Part shown: positions 1-10,945 of the stretch, piece after piece
Layout of the letters: every line of letters starts with the position of its first letter
How positions within the stretch are numbered: the first letter of the stretch is position 1
Source of the DNA: Liolophura sinensis
Taxonomy: Eukaryota; Mollusca; Polyplacophora; Chitonida; Chitonidae
Length of the DNA: 64,000 nucleotides
Assembly (NCBI RefSeq): GCF_032854445.1
Contig: NC_088306.1
Span: 8,245,924-8,309,923, forward strand
Direction of reading: 5' to 3'
Translations under genes and position numbers: made by a program
Notes under the pieces: model-generated
The model's input: the letters and a program-made list of their open reading frames with translations, nothing else
Database searches by the model: none
What the model was told of the DNA's origin: nothing

Positions 1-464
1 CATTAACAGATTAAATACATATACCCTCTAAATATAAAATTTGCCTCTTCACCAGTGTGGTGTTGAACATACAGACGACAAATCGTTATGACATCAGACT
101 TCCAAAAATTCCTCCAAATGGCCCAATAACGGGCCACTAGCAAAGAATCGAAATAGGTGCATTTTTTCACAATTCTTTGCGATCGGTAAAAAGGTGCCAG
201 CATTGGCTCGATGATTGGCCATAATAGACAAAACAGAACATTATCCAGTACTGGGCGGAGTTTGACCAAGTACTGAGGTGCGTTTTCTGATTTTCGAATG
301 CCGGGCCAGCATCGAAACTTTACTGGCAAAATTGTGGAAGCGCGTATTTTGTTCCCGTCAGCTTTGCCATCGTTTGCCATAGGAAGGCCAGTGTCGGCCC
401 AATTCATCATCGTTTGTTATAAAAGCCGTATACAGTCGTATGAGGATATTGACGGCAAGAAAAA
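1..464. other. unassigned stretch with one weak minus-strand ORF
   Basis: No repeat copy recognised before about position 465. A 135-codon minus-strand frame (3-410) is open and has an ordinary amino-acid mix with tryptophan and aromatic patches, but I find no second copy in the window and no known motif. It sits directly upstream of an A module, the place taken by module V at 6.9-7.3 kb, so it could be an exon of the same unit, or chance. Confidence 0.2.
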
Positions 465-568
465 ATTGCTCCATTTAAAAGATGTGTGATTATAAAAACT
501 TTTACAATTTTTTCATCGAACTGAACAAACCTCTAAGACCTAACTCAGGCAAAGAAAGAAGCGCCTTT
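465..568 (+). repeat. leader segment of A copy 1
   Basis: Shares an AAGATGTGTGATTATA core and a following ACAAACCTCTAAGACCTAAC stretch with the two tandem leader copies at 7270-7572. It stands just before the hairpin repeats and the A module, as in the 7-kb copy. Confidence 0.6.
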
Positions 569-580
569 GATATGTGACAC

Positions 581-682
581 GGAATTCTGGCCATCACGCC
601 AGAACACAGGAGGAATTCTGGCCATCACGCCAGAACACAGGAGGAATTCTGGCCATCACGCCAGAACACAGGAGGAATTCTG
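581..682 (+). repeat. 31-bp tandem repeat containing a perfect 7-bp hairpin
   Basis: Three identical 31-bp units (581-611, 612-642, 643-673) and the start of a fourth. Each unit holds TTCTGGC, a 6-base loop CATCAC, then GCCAGAA. The counterpart at 7592-7645 keeps both arms and changes the loop. Confidence 0.9.
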
Positions 683-2540
683 CAGCTAGACAGGGAGAGT
701 AAATGTAAAGAATCGCTTGAGGCAGTTTCGTTTCGGCTTACATGAACAGCCGTAAACAATCCGTGTTCCCTATAAACAGACACTTTGGATATGAGAGTAA
801 AAAGAAACATCTTACTGCTGAGATCGTGTGTTGTTGTGGATATTACATTCATTTTGTGTGTGTCTGCCACAGTTGCAACGGAACGGAATAGCACGGCGAC
901 CCTTATTTGTATTTCAATATCGGAAAATAAAGTCACCATTAGTTGAAAATCGGTCGCTAACTTTACGCATTATAAATCCTTCCAGCCCAATAAAAATTTC
1001 AGAGCGAGGACGGAGCAAAATCCCGACCATCACATTATCTCGAGATTTCGGGTCATTTGTATTGGCAGTAGATTACTGCGGGAAAAGTCAATTTGTGATA
1101 TAATCTGCTGTAATTCTCCTAGTGTCGTGATAATAAAAGGTGATGGTTATTGTAACGGCCGACGTGCCGTTAGAGTGTAGAACCACATGGTGGGAGGGAA
1201 ACCGACACCGATGCAGCTTTTGTTTCCAGGAGCCTTGTGCAACAAAGTCAAGGAGAGGGCCGGATCACAAAAATATGGAATATCAAAATATACAGTCCTT
1301 ATCCGTGGGTAAAGCGAATTTTGAAGGAGCAATCAATGGAGATTTAATTTGGAGGCCTGATCAAAGGGCATGCCACTAACAGGAAGATCCTGAAAATAAC
1401 ATGTAGCATTGGACACCACGATAAACTTCAGTATTGCCGGGATTTGCGGGACAAACCAGAGAGGTATTGTACTGTTGTATTGTGAATGTTAGCAGGCCTT
1501 ACACTGGTCTTGCAGTGGAACTGTAGGCTTGGTGACCGACCACCTACTGTTTTAATCCACCGCAACGCTGCATATCAGGACCAGTCATGTACGTTATTGT
1601 TAGAATTGTATGTCTGTAAACCTTGTTAAAACTTGTTTGTTACTATGCTGTGTGTTTTTGTATAAAAATGTACTGTCACTTGTCAAGTAAACCCAGAGCC
1701 CTGGAACCACCGACTCTGCGATACAATTGTGCCATAGCTGAAGTTACACCAGCTACTCTGAATTTGATTACAAATTGTGACCGGCATCACAATAGTACCA
1801 AGAACGTTGGGACTAGCACCGCCCGCCCAGAACTCCTTGTTCCCCAGCCAATAAGCCGTTCGATCGGGTAGAGGGCATCCGGGGAAAATTAATAAAAGAA
1901 AAACAAGTCAAGGCCAGCGGTGAGATAATTTGATGACTTTGGCTTCTGCTGAAAGATAATAAAAATAGCCCTTGTATTTTACCTTAATTTAGGTTTGATA
2001 ACAGAGTGGCACGGTACGAGAGCCAGTTAAGATGGACTGCAGTAGCCCAATGCATGAGGCGACCTGGAGATATGGTAAGGGTTAAAATTCAATCCATTAG
2101 AAATTAGAAACATTGAATGAAAAAATGAAACTCGTCAAAGGCTGAATTCTGATTAACATTTGTGAAAAAGTAACATGAGATCAAAAAAAAGGAAGAGTGT
2201 TACTTCATCACCCAGTAAAACCTCGCATAATTGTCTTCTAAAGAGGAACAACTGCTCTCGTGCTTAGAATATGCCTCAGACTGACTCCAAAAAGAAATGT
2301 CATCATGACGATTTTATTAACATCGCACCTACTTCTTTCCCCTCCCTGTTTAAAGCGCGTTATTTCTAAACTGAGCACGTCTTGTTAAGTATGACGTCAC
2401 CGACAGCCACTCACCGTAATAAAGCGTAAGAACTGTTTAGTTCCAAATAAACAAAGAAAAGCGGAAATCAATGAACAGACAATATTAAACACTGATTAAT
2501 TCGACTTCCGAAGACATAATTCTTGTGATTCGTAATATTT
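683..2540 (+). repeat. A module, copy 1 (reference copy)
   Basis: Longest copy of the main interspersed repeat. Landmarks: GATTACTGCGGGAAAAGTC near 1071, GGTGATGGTTATTGTAACGG near 1139, GGAGCAATCAATGGAGATTT near 1327, CTGCTGAAAGATAATAAAA near 1948, GAGTGGCACGGTACGAGAGC near 2004, and a 3' end near ATATTAAACACTGATTAATT (2482). All recur in order in the other A copies. Positions 1460-1790 have no counterpart in copy 2 and look like an insertion here or a loss there. No long ORF is shared by the copies. No target-site duplication or terminal inverted repeat was found, so the class of element is unknown. Confidence 0.8.
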
Positions 2541-2934
2541 TTTTTCAAAATCCACAACAAATGAACTTCTTGTTATTAATCAAGGCACTGAGGGCGTAAG
2601 GCTAAATTCAAATATTTGTTTGCGGGGTTTCCCACATCCTGCATTGTTCTGCTATTTCATCCAGGTTTGTGAGAAATTTTTCTTCATGATTTCCTTCCCA
2701 AAAGAAGGTTTACTATGTCAGTGTTAATTCTTCGATGAAGTTTTTCCAAGCGTTGATTCACTGAGCAAGATTTTAACACCCCTTCATTTTGAAGTATTTT
2801 CATTTAGTTGTTCAGTATATTTTTCGTTGAGCCTAACGCTACTCCCCATGGCTGTTTCGTCCTTGTTTAGAATTATTGTTTTTTTTTTCTAGAGTCTTAA
2901 GGGACTCATCATTTAGCATCCAAGACAACACATT
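2541..2934. other. no recognised feature
   Basis: Follows the end of A copy 1. No ORF of note and no match to the other modules that I can see. Confidence 0.5.
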
Positions 2935-3090
2935 TCCAACATTGCCTGGTTTAGTTGCCTATGGCAACCTACCGATTACCGTGGGTTTCCTCTCCATTAG
3001 TGCTGGTCGCTTTCGTATAAGTGAAATACTCTTGAGTACAGCGTAAAACACCGGTCAAATAAATAAGTAAATGAATAAATAAATGCATTT
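2935..3090 (+). mobile_element. SINE fragment, 5'-truncated
   Basis: Diverged 3' part of the common SINE: ACCGTGGGTTTCC, then CGTATAAGTGAAATACTCTTG, GTAAAACACCGGTCAAATAA and an AAT-rich tail. The tRNA head is absent. Confidence 0.75.
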
Positions 3091-3223
3091 GTCTGCTAGT
3101 CACGCTAGTTTACAACCACCTACAAGTCCAGGTTTTGGGTCAAAAACGCTAGTTTGGTCCAATTTTTCAGCTTATTTGAATCTGTGTACAAAAATTTTAT
3201 TCAACAAGTAGAGATGATCGCTT

Positions 3224-3400
3224 CCGTGACCTAATGGTTAGAGTGTCCGCCCCGAAACTGGTAGATCTGGGATCAAACCCAGGTCGGGTCATACCAGAGC
3301 TTCGCTTGGTGCTCAGCACTAAAAGGTTATGGCAAGGAAACAAGAATGGCTTGCCCGGTATCAATATAAAGTGACTGGGTTGAACTTTTAAGTCTCATTC
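3224..3400 (+). mobile_element. second SINE family, tRNA-like head plus unique body
   Basis: The head has an A-box-like TGACCTAATGG and a B-box-like GGATCAAACC inside a perfect 5-bp T-arm (CTGGG/CCCAG), but no acceptor stem pairs, so this is a tRNA-derived SINE and not a tRNA gene. The body (GCTTCGCTTGGTGCTCAGCA and on) recurs at 21323-21410. Confidence 0.65.
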
Positions 3401-3508
3401 ACCTGTTTAGTGATATACTTATATAGCCAATGTTACAAGTTCACCGCCATTCGAACAAGTCGGTAGTCCTCAGTCGGGAAATCTATGTGTCTACAGAATA
3501 CAATTAAA

Positions 3509-3605
3509 TACGTACAGCGTAGAGAGTAAAACCAGAGCAATGAGAATGTGGCCACAAGTAATTGCTAGATTAGGTCTTCGACTACTTGAATAGTTGACAG
3601 GTAGT
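3509..3605 (+). repeat. F repeat, copy 1 (5' part only)
   Basis: Begins ACAGCGTAGAGAGTAAAACC and matches the first ~90 bases of the F copies at 4172 and 5183. Confidence 0.6.
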
Positions 3606-3713
3606 CATGCTTTCTAACTGGATTGGGGTTTAATCTGGTTCTTGGCTTCTGGAATTGTTAAGTCAATTTCTCTCCACCTTCATTTGTCCAGCATGCCGTC
3701 TTGTTTTGAATAA

Positions 3714-4135
3714 CTATAATGTCTGTTGAGGCAATGCCTTCCAGAACATCTGAATCTGTCTTTCAGAAATCCATCGGGTGTAAAAAAAGACATTTAATAT
3801 CGGTTTGCGATAAGTCTGGAGTGACCACTGATAAACGATATAATTATACATGACGGAGAATTGCAGAGATGTATGGTGATGTGCGAGGGCCGAGGTCAAT
3901 TTTACGAGAATCTGATGAATTTTGACCCCCCCAAAAAACGCAGTTTCATTCGGACAGACAAAAACGCAAATCTGTTCGTGTTAAAAAGATGAATGTCCAA
4001 TTTACTGACACTCTGCACTTGGAAATTGGCGAGAGGCGTCTAAAACCAATTTTAAGCATTTTATTTGGATCATAAACTTTGGTAAATAAAAAAATAGATT
4101 TCCAGCATGAAAAGCAAGCCAAATGTGAATTTAGC
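3714..4135 (-). repeat. H module, copy 1, with an open minus-strand frame
   Basis: Homologous to 9340-9830 and in part to 15005-15130; each lies downstream of a + strand A copy. Minus-strand codons 3714-3899 read open, and the segment with AHHH..LQ..VM.N lines up in frame with the minus-strand frame 9359-9619. This may be an exon of the repeated unit; no family is recognised. Confidence 0.45.
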
Positions 4136-4171
4136 ACGTATCAATCTCATGTCTTTTTAAAATTTGCGTGA

Positions 4172-4490
4172 AAGGCTACACCATAGAGAGTAAGTCCAGA
4201 GCAGGGAGGACAGTCTGAAAGCTGGGAATTGTCACAAGTAACAGACAAAATACTACATCTCGTCAGTTTATCTAAGTTAGGCGTTCATTCTCGCCGCTCT
4301 TTGGATGGCTTAAATAGTAGCAATTTACTCCTCCACCCCACCCCTAACGCCTCCTAACCAGAACCACAGATAATTTAGAATCAGAGAAACACAATGAAGT
4401 TGTACTAATTGCAGTGTTCTAGGCGACATTGGTCTAGAATTAGTAAAAATGCTGTATTGTCATCACATTTAATATTAAAACAATACAAAG
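4172..4490 (+). repeat. F repeat, copy 2
   Basis: Starts with CATAGAGAGTAAGTCCAGAG and ends near TTGTCATCACATTTAATA, the same end as the copy at 54815-55100. The centre is diverged and holds a C-rich insertion. Confidence 0.65.
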
Positions 4491-5182
4491 TGACCAGGCC
4501 TCGAAGATGGATAGTCCAACACCAGGGTTCAGGTTTATGCAATAACTACTGTGTCCTTACACTGTAAAGTTGATGGGACATACTGCCGATGTCAAAAAAT
4601 TGTGCTGTTATTTTAGATGTCATTTACATAAAATTGAGACCTCCAGATGTCTACTGACTCGTATCTGACTGAGTGAACGATCGAATGTTCATTTTTATCC
4701 GGGGGTTTCCCTTTGACCAGCACCTCACTATGACCCTGTATTTAAAAAGTCTGATTCTTTTAGTTAGTTGCCTCGCCTTGTTTTCCAGACCACAGGAGAT
4801 GTTCGCTGAATTTGAAATGTCAGACACGGCACTGTGTTGTAATTATGCGGCCAACTGGTAACTTCATTTCTGCCATTGACAGTTATGAGTACTTTATAAA
4901 ACATTATCAGTAGATAGGAAGATCGTATTTCGTTTACTAGACCTCTGGTTTGCTTTCCATGTATTGTTTACATGTGAGATCCACGAGCCAACTTTGTGTG
5001 AATCCTTGAGCTGCTTCATTCGCATGTTATCTCGTCGGATTTTTCCTTACAATTCCCTTAATTGACATTTTTGCGGAAAACGTAGACCTAGACGGTTTTG
5101 TTAGGAGTCAAATGCAACTCATTTTTGTTTTTAGCTGGACCAAATCAAAAATTCTGAATTTCTTTCGACGGTATGCCCCTTA
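4491..5182. other. no recognised feature
   Basis: Between two F copies. The longest frame is 62 codons on + (4673-4861) and has no second copy in the window. Confidence 0.5.
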
Positions 5183-5440
5183 CAGCATAGAGAGTAAGAC
5201 CAGAGCAGCGATGACAGTGTGATAGCTAGCAAATGGTCACACGTCACATTTGAAATACGGCCCCTTGCCGATTTACCTTATTCAGGGTTTTATTCTAGTT
5301 GTTTATGTAAATGTATACATAGCAGCAGTTCAAATGTCCTCTAGCACCATGACTTAAGCAGAATTAGGTAAAACAAAAATGCACTGATTTTAACTTTATT
5401 GAACGTCACTGGTCTAAACCAAAAGCATGAGTTATCTTCT
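5183..5440 (+). repeat. F repeat, copy 3
   Basis: Best-preserved copy: CATAGAGAGTAAGACCAGAG, then TTATTCAGGGTTTTATTCTA and CTCTAGCACCATGACTTAAG. Ends near GAACGTCACTGGTCTAAACC. Confidence 0.75.
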
Positions 5441-5574
5441 CAAACGTCCCGCCGGTGCTAAATTTCTAGTCCATGAAAGAGCTATCAGCTGGTAAAAACA
5501 GATGAGCTGGTACCATGTTACATCCTATACTTAGAAGGGTGTAAACAGATTGATCACTATTAAATACGTATGTT

Positions 5575-5735
5575 GTTGATTGGTGTTTTACGTCGTACTC
5601 AAGAATATTTCACATATTCGACGGCGACCAATATTGTAGTAGGAGGAATCCGGGCAGAGTGTTGAGGAAACCCACAACCGTACGGTTGTCTGACAGACTT
5701 TCCCACTTACGGTCGGAGCCAGCATGAGCTACACT
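5575..5735 (-). mobile_element. SINE copy, minus orientation
   Basis: Reads tail-first on +: TTGATTGGTGTTTTACGTCG, diverged central domain (CGACGGCGACCAATATTGTA), then ACTTACGGTCGGAGCCAGCA. The tRNA head is missing or unrecognisable. Confidence 0.8.
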
Positions 5736-5819
5736 CATTGTGCTACTCATTACGTTACTCTACCATGGCAGCCAAGCAGCCACCCAGTCCCCATTGGTAC
5801 TGTGGAAGAAATATAACAA

Positions 5820-6680
5820 TCAAGGTATTAGCACCATTTCCGACATTTGACACCACTCTTTCTTGGGATTCTGTAGAAAGGATAAGGTGAATGCTCTTCT
5901 TATGTCGTCATGCCGGAGATTTCCGGGAATTGTAGTCTGTTGCTCGGATCAATGATTATAGCTTGTTTTACATCATCACGGGTAACCCGGCTCCCCAAAT
6001 GTACGAGGATTGCGTCTGTTTGGCGGACTCAGTATCCAGACAGTCAAGAGACATTCACAGTTTTCGAAGCCTCATCCATGCTACGGTCTGTATTTACCTA
6101 GCATATTTACAGTGAAGTCACCTCCTCCTTTGAGAGCAATCTTCAGCAGTGAAGTCGTTTGACAAGTGTGATGTATTAGACGTACAGTTCATCTCACAGA
6201 CATGGTTAAGGACCGTCTTGTCTGAAATGTAGTTGAAATTGGTATATATCAGTGTGAATCTACCCCAGCGTGAACGATATGTCCAGCCTGTGATCTCAGC
6301 GTGTTATCTCAGTATACAGTAAGCAACTCTCATCAACTCCGCAGCCAACAAAGACGAGTATTCCTTTATCAAGCTGACTGTATCCGATTCCAATAAATAG
6401 GACTCCTGCTAAATCCGATGTGGACAGCTGGCAAATATACCCCACTTTACACGAGTGTTTCTTACCACGGGAGGACCTCTTCACCTTAGATCGTTATTCT
6501 CAAAGACCAATAAAATATTGTGAACTTCAGCCGTACGTACATCTAACAAGGTTCTGTGTAATACTTCTTTCTTCGTAATACTTTAACTGAGAAGATATAA
6601 GATAAGATGCTCGGATGTCGGAAGTTATTTGTGTGACAAATGACGTTACGTGTATGCCGGTACAAAGTTGTATATTCATC
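5820..6680 (+). repeat. D module, copy 1
   Basis: Homologous to 16050-16790 (+) and to the complement of 22885-23490. Landmarks: TGAGAGCAATCTTCAGCAGT near 6131, ACAAGTGTGATGTATTAGAC near 6162, GGTTAAGGACCGTCTTGTCT near 6204. The minus-strand frame that is open for 89 codons at 23195-23464 is interrupted by stops here. Confidence 0.65.
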
Positions 6681-6906
6681 ACCGATAGGGACCAACTGCC
6701 CACATACGCTCAGCTTTGTTGGCGTGTGTCGAGTCCACTGTTCTTATATATGCAGAGATTATGGACTCAGTTCCTGTAAGTAGTTCATGTTTTATTTGCG
6801 CTACTAACAGATTTCTGAGGTGTTTCTGGGACAACACACGCTGTGAAAGCCAGAATGGTAAATCTATCTGCCAAAAATCTGTCAAGCGTAAAACACGTCC
6901 AGTTAT

Positions 6907-7326
6907 TTAAATCCGATTGAGCTGTTTTACCCATTGAGAACAGGGCCTACAGATCTGCTTCAGCAACGTTCCAGTGTCAAAGATGTTTACACGGTTTGTG
7001 GTAAGCGTTATTTTCCCAGGTCTTGGCCGATAAAACCGTATCAAACTTCTGTTACCAGCGCCGAGAAAAAAACGAATCTGGCACAATACGCAAATCCACA
7101 AACTTTCACATCTTTTTAAAAATGGCGTTCCTTTTTTTTTGTTGATCACACAAAATCCCGCGTGACACATGTATGTGACACACGAATTCGGAACAACAAA
7201 ACTTGTGTGAATACTCAAAGAATCGTTGATCATGGAATCCGTGCATAAAGACTCATAGAAATAAAAAGAGACGACGATGAAACCGGATAGTCTCTCTGTG
7301 CAATGGTACTTTTTGACAGCAAACAT
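6907..7326 (-). CDS. V module, 139-codon open frame (longest V copy), unknown family
   Basis: A 139-codon frame from ATG to stop. About 57 residues near its N-terminus (from CTERLSG to GFCVINKKK) align without a frame change to the shorter V frames at 25270-25458 and 31738-31923: shared features are the SIHT/NIHT motif, V/IVPN, a VT pair and GF..IN.K. This copy has no stop upstream of the cysteine, unlike the other two, so the frame runs further on both sides. The C-terminal 75 residues have no second copy I can find. No domain or signal peptide is recognised. It could be an exon of the repeated unit or of an unknown transposon protein; chance survival of an old frame is also possible. Confidence 0.35.
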   Translation of the reverse strand: MFAVKKYHCTERLSGFIVVSFYFYESLCTDSMINDSLSIHTSFVVPNSCVTYMCHAGFCVINKKKGTPFLKRCESLWICVLCQIRFFLGAGNRSLIRFYRPRPGKITLTTNRVNIFDTGTLLKQICRPCSQWVKQLNRI

Positions 7327-7572
7327 ATTTTTACATTTTAAGATGTGTGATTATAGCGAAGATCTATTACAACTCTTTTTCGAACGGAACAAACCTCTAA
7401 AAGCTAACTTCAGCCAAAAAACAGACGAGGGTGAAAGCGGATAGGCTCTCTATGCAATGGTACTTTGTGACAGCAAGTATATTGTTCCATTTTAAGATGT
7501 GTGATTATAACGAAGATGTTACAATTTCTCTGTCGAACTGAACAAACCTCTAAGACCTAACTTTAGCCAAAG
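7270..7572 (+). repeat. tandem duplication of the A leader (about 150 bp x 2)
   Basis: Unit 1 at 7270-7423 and unit 2 at 7424-7572 match throughout: GATGAAACCGGATAGTCTC versus GGTGAAAGCGGATAGGCTC, then the AAGATGTGTGATTATA core in each. The duplication overlaps the start of the V frame on the opposite strand. Confidence 0.85.
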
Positions 7573-7591
7573 AAAGTTTGTCAGGTGACAC

Positions 7592-7645
7592 GAAATTCTG
7601 GCCACCTTGCCAGAACACGAAATTCTGGCCACCTTGCCAGAACAC
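7592..7645 (+). repeat. 27-bp tandem hairpin repeat
   Basis: Two identical 27-bp units, each with TTCTGGC, loop CACCTT and GCCAGAA. Same place relative to A as the 31-bp repeats at 581-682. Confidence 0.85.
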
Positions 7646-9130
7646 AAGAGCACTCAGAAACTAGGCAGGGGGAGCAAAACTTAAGAATCGCTTGAGGCAT
7701 TTTTCTTCGGGTTTATATAACCACCCGTAAACAAATCCGAGTGCACTATAAGACACTTTGGATATGAGAGTAAAAAAAGAAACATTTTATTGATGAGATC
7801 GAGTGTCGTTGTGGATTACATTCATTTTATGTGTGCCTGTTACAGTTACATCGGAGAGAAATAGCACTGTGACTATCATTTGTGTTTCAATAATGGAAAA
7901 GAAAGGCAACAATAGTTGAAAATCGGTTGCCAACTTTACGAATTATTAATCATTTCAGCTTCATAAAAGTTCCACAAGCAAGGATGGGTGAAGTAAAACT
8001 CCACCAGGACAATAACGGGAGATTTCGGGTCTTTTGTTTTGGAAGCAGATTACTGCGGGAAAAGCCGATTGCTTATATCATCTGCTGCAAGTTTGTGTTG
8101 TTGTAATATAAGGTAATGGTGATTGTAACGGTCAACGCGCCATTGGGGCGTGGTACTAAGTGTTGGGAAGAAAACTGATTCTCAAGCAGTTTTTGTTTCT
8201 AGGAGACTCGTGCAACAATGTCAATGAGAAGGACGCATCCAGAGAATATGGAAGATCGAAATATACCCGCCTTATCCACCGTCACTAGCAGCGATTTTAG
8301 AAGGAGCAATGAATGGAGATTTAATTTGGCGGCAAGACTAAAGGGCGTGCCGTATGTAGGAGGAAATCCAGAAAATATCACGTACTATCGGATACCGTGA
8401 GAAACTTCAGTGGTGCGGGTCTTGGCACAAAGCAGAGCGGTATTGTAGCTAGAACGTTCAGGTTAACACCGCTCACACAAAACCCATTGTTCACCGGGCA
8501 AACAAGATCGTCCGACCAGGTAGTGGAGAACCGGTGAAAATTAATAAAGGAGAAACAGGGCGAGGCCAGCGATGGGATAATTTGATCTGCTGAAAGATAA
8601 TAAAAATAGTCCTTGTATTTTAACTTTTCTTAGTTTTTATAGCAGAGTGGCACTGTACGAGAGTCAGTGAAGCTGGACTGTAGTAACCAAATACATGAGG
8701 TGTCCTGAGGACATGGGAAGCAATAAAATTCCATCCATTAGAAATTTACAAACATTGCAGGAGAAAAAACGGAACTGGGCCAATGCTGAATTCTGATTAA
8801 AATTTGTCCAAAAGATAATATCACATAAAACATAGTGTTAGCTCCTCACCAGGTAAAACCTCGCTTGGTTGTCTTCTAAAGACGAACAGTTGCTTAGAAT
8901 CTGCCCCATTCTTTGTGAGGATTTCATTGACATGCACCGTATTTACTTATTTTCCCCTTCCTGTTTAAATTGTGTGATTTCAAGAATGAGCGCGTCTTGT
9001 GTACTATGAAGTAAGCGACAACCACTCACCGTCATAATGGATAAGAACTTCTCACAAAATGGACAGCGGCAAATCAATAAACGGATAATATTAAACATTG
9101 GTTAATTCGTTGTCGGAAGCCGTGTAATAC
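7646..9130 (+). repeat. A module, copy 2
   Basis: Collinear with copy 1 from GGGGAGCAAAACTTAAGAATCG to the ACATTGGTTAATTCG end, without the 330-bp segment at 1460-1790. A 60-codon + frame (8218-8400) partly aligns with the one at 1140-1379, but the two frames part company after about 25 codons, which argues against coding. Confidence 0.8.
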
Positions 9131-9339
9131 ATCATCAAAACTGATAACCTCTTTCGGAATTCAGCACAGTTTTTTGGGTTCAACTCATTCAAGTATTTGT
9201 ACGAGATCTCTCACATTCTGCTTTGTTGTGGTGGTTTGATACACCGTGCGGTATCCGAGGTATTAAAGTTCTATCGGAGTCAACTAGCCATGACAGGAAT
9301 ATCTGAAGTCAGTCATGGACAATTGAAGTAATCAGTCAG

Positions 9340-9830
9340 TTGGAGATTTCAAGAGCAGCTACAAACATCCAAGTGTTCTAAAAACCGATTCTATGGGCTT
9401 TTTTCTTGAGGCATGTAATGTGAGAGTATTGTGTGAACGGTGGGACAGACACTTCGGTCGACATGGCCATAGATAAAAGTTCCAATTAGACATGACAAAA
9501 ACCTGTAGATAACCATGGTGATGAGCTATGCTGATGCCTACTTTACGAAAATGTTGAGAATTTTTTCGACAAGGACAGTTTGATACAGAAGTAGAAAAAT
9601 GAAAATCTAATTTTGACAATATCGATCGTTATACCCGTTAATCATAGGCAGGACATCTGGTGGTGTTGACATCACCAAGGTCAATTGGAAACAACTTTAA
9701 GTACTTTTTGACGATTTTTGAAGCGTAATTAAATGAATAATTCAAATTTAAATTTGTCCAAGATATCGACACCCTGCTGGAAATTGACAAGAGCTGATAG
9801 GAACCATCGCAATGAATTTTAATTTTTTTT
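9340..9830 (-). repeat. H module, copy 2, with an 86-codon minus-strand frame
   Basis: Minus codons 9359-9619 include the IAHHHGYLQVFVMSN stretch that aligns with copy 1 at 3714-3899. The distal part (TCTGGTGGTGTTGACATCAC, 9658) recurs in diverged form at 15030. Confidence 0.45.
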
Positions 9831-9849
9831 CTGTACGCGAAGAAAAAAA

Positions 9850-10705
9850 TCGTTTAATTACCTATCTTTGCAAATGAAAATAAATTACCTATCTTTTGAT
9901 ATATACTTTGACACTTTTAACCTTTGACTTTTTTTCTTAGCACTGCTGTAAACAAGAAAATCTTCTTTAAAAATCAAAAATTTCCTGATGTTTGTTATTG
10001 GGAAATGCAAAACACTTGATAATGTAATTTTTTCGTTTTTTCTTTCAGATAAACATACCAGCTTTACACAACATTTGACCTGGTTGAGATATTTTGAAAG
10101 GTATGCTTTCATGAGCTTTTGAAGTTCATGCTAGAGTTCATGAGAGTTATCGGATGGGACAGACACATTTCCAAGATTGGGGTACCCCAAGTTAAATTCC
10201 TCCCACTCAAAAAGTTTTTGCATGTATCAAGCTCTAACTGTGTGTGTAAGGTTGAGAGGTGTTAGGAATTATGTGGTGCAAGAATTATTGATTTTGACAA
10301 AAGGCTGTTGTCATAGGAATCAATACCCTTTTAGCACTTCCGCTTCTCTGTGTATTTTAGGCGTAAAGTTTTTTTTCGCTTCCAGCCTGCCATTTTTGGT
10401 GTACAGGTGTATTCTTGGTATCAAGATGATGGAAATTGTCTAACATTGGTTAAGTATGAGTTCTAATAATGAAAGTTTGAAATTCTGGGCGAGGGGACAC
10501 AAGGAGACAGGTGGCGATGAGGTTGCGATGAGGTCCCAGCTACCAGCATAAAAGGTCCAGATTTCGACTTTCAATCTATGTCAAAGAATTTTATGGCTTC
10601 TTTCTAACAGGCTGGACCAGGTGTGCACAAAAGCTTATTGACAATTTAATGTTTGGGACTGAGCTACAGCCGCTAGACGTTAACTTTGTCGCTTATGGAA
10701 AATTA
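9850..10705 (+). repeat. E module, copy 1, with an exon-like segment
   Basis: Homologous over about 850 bp to the complement of 36620-37560. Near 10050 both copies show a pyrimidine-rich tract ending in CAG (TTTTTTCTTTCAG), a 51-52 base block and a GTATG donor-like site. In the third frame the block reads H.SF..HLTWLRYFE with no stop, conserved in both copies. This looks like a short exon with its splice sites, in a transposon or a duplicated gene. Confidence 0.6.
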
Positions 10706-10730
10706 ATGGGGGTCTAAGCCAAATGAATGA

Positions 10731-10945
10731 TTGACAGCCTTTGACGAAAGGACAGCCAAAGACGAACAAGGTCTCCTTTCTCGCCGCCTTTACGACTTAA
10801 CGGATAATTTCAATTTTGATATCGTAAATTATCCTTATTTGGATAGCAATATACCAAAGGGTTCTGCATATGGCGTATACATATCTCGCCTTGTAGCATT
10901 CGTCAGGTCTTGCGTTAATTGGAATGACTTGAGATTGGTTCAGCC
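10731..10945 (+). pseudogene. reverse transcriptase C-terminal fragment, upstream partial copy
   Basis: Positions 10761-10930 match 12912-13078 closely and encode the same block (NFNFDIVNYPYLDSN, then AYGVYISRLVAFVRSC). This copy is in frame where the main copy has an extra base. It lies in the same orientation just ahead of the main element, so the two form a partial head-to-tail dimer, an arrangement known for Penelope-like elements. Confidence 0.85.

Noticed and set aside
1140-1379. 79-codon frame in A copy 1 as a conserved gene
   Set aside because: The matching frames in other A copies diverge or stop after about 25 codons.
3224-3300. Functional tRNA gene
   Set aside because: The T-arm is good but no acceptor stem pairs, and the sequence continues into a SINE body seen elsewhere.
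683-9130. A copies 1 and 2 as the two LTRs of one retrotransposon
   Set aside because: No gag or pol between them, no TG...CA ends or primer site seen, and twelve copies occur in two oriented arrays.
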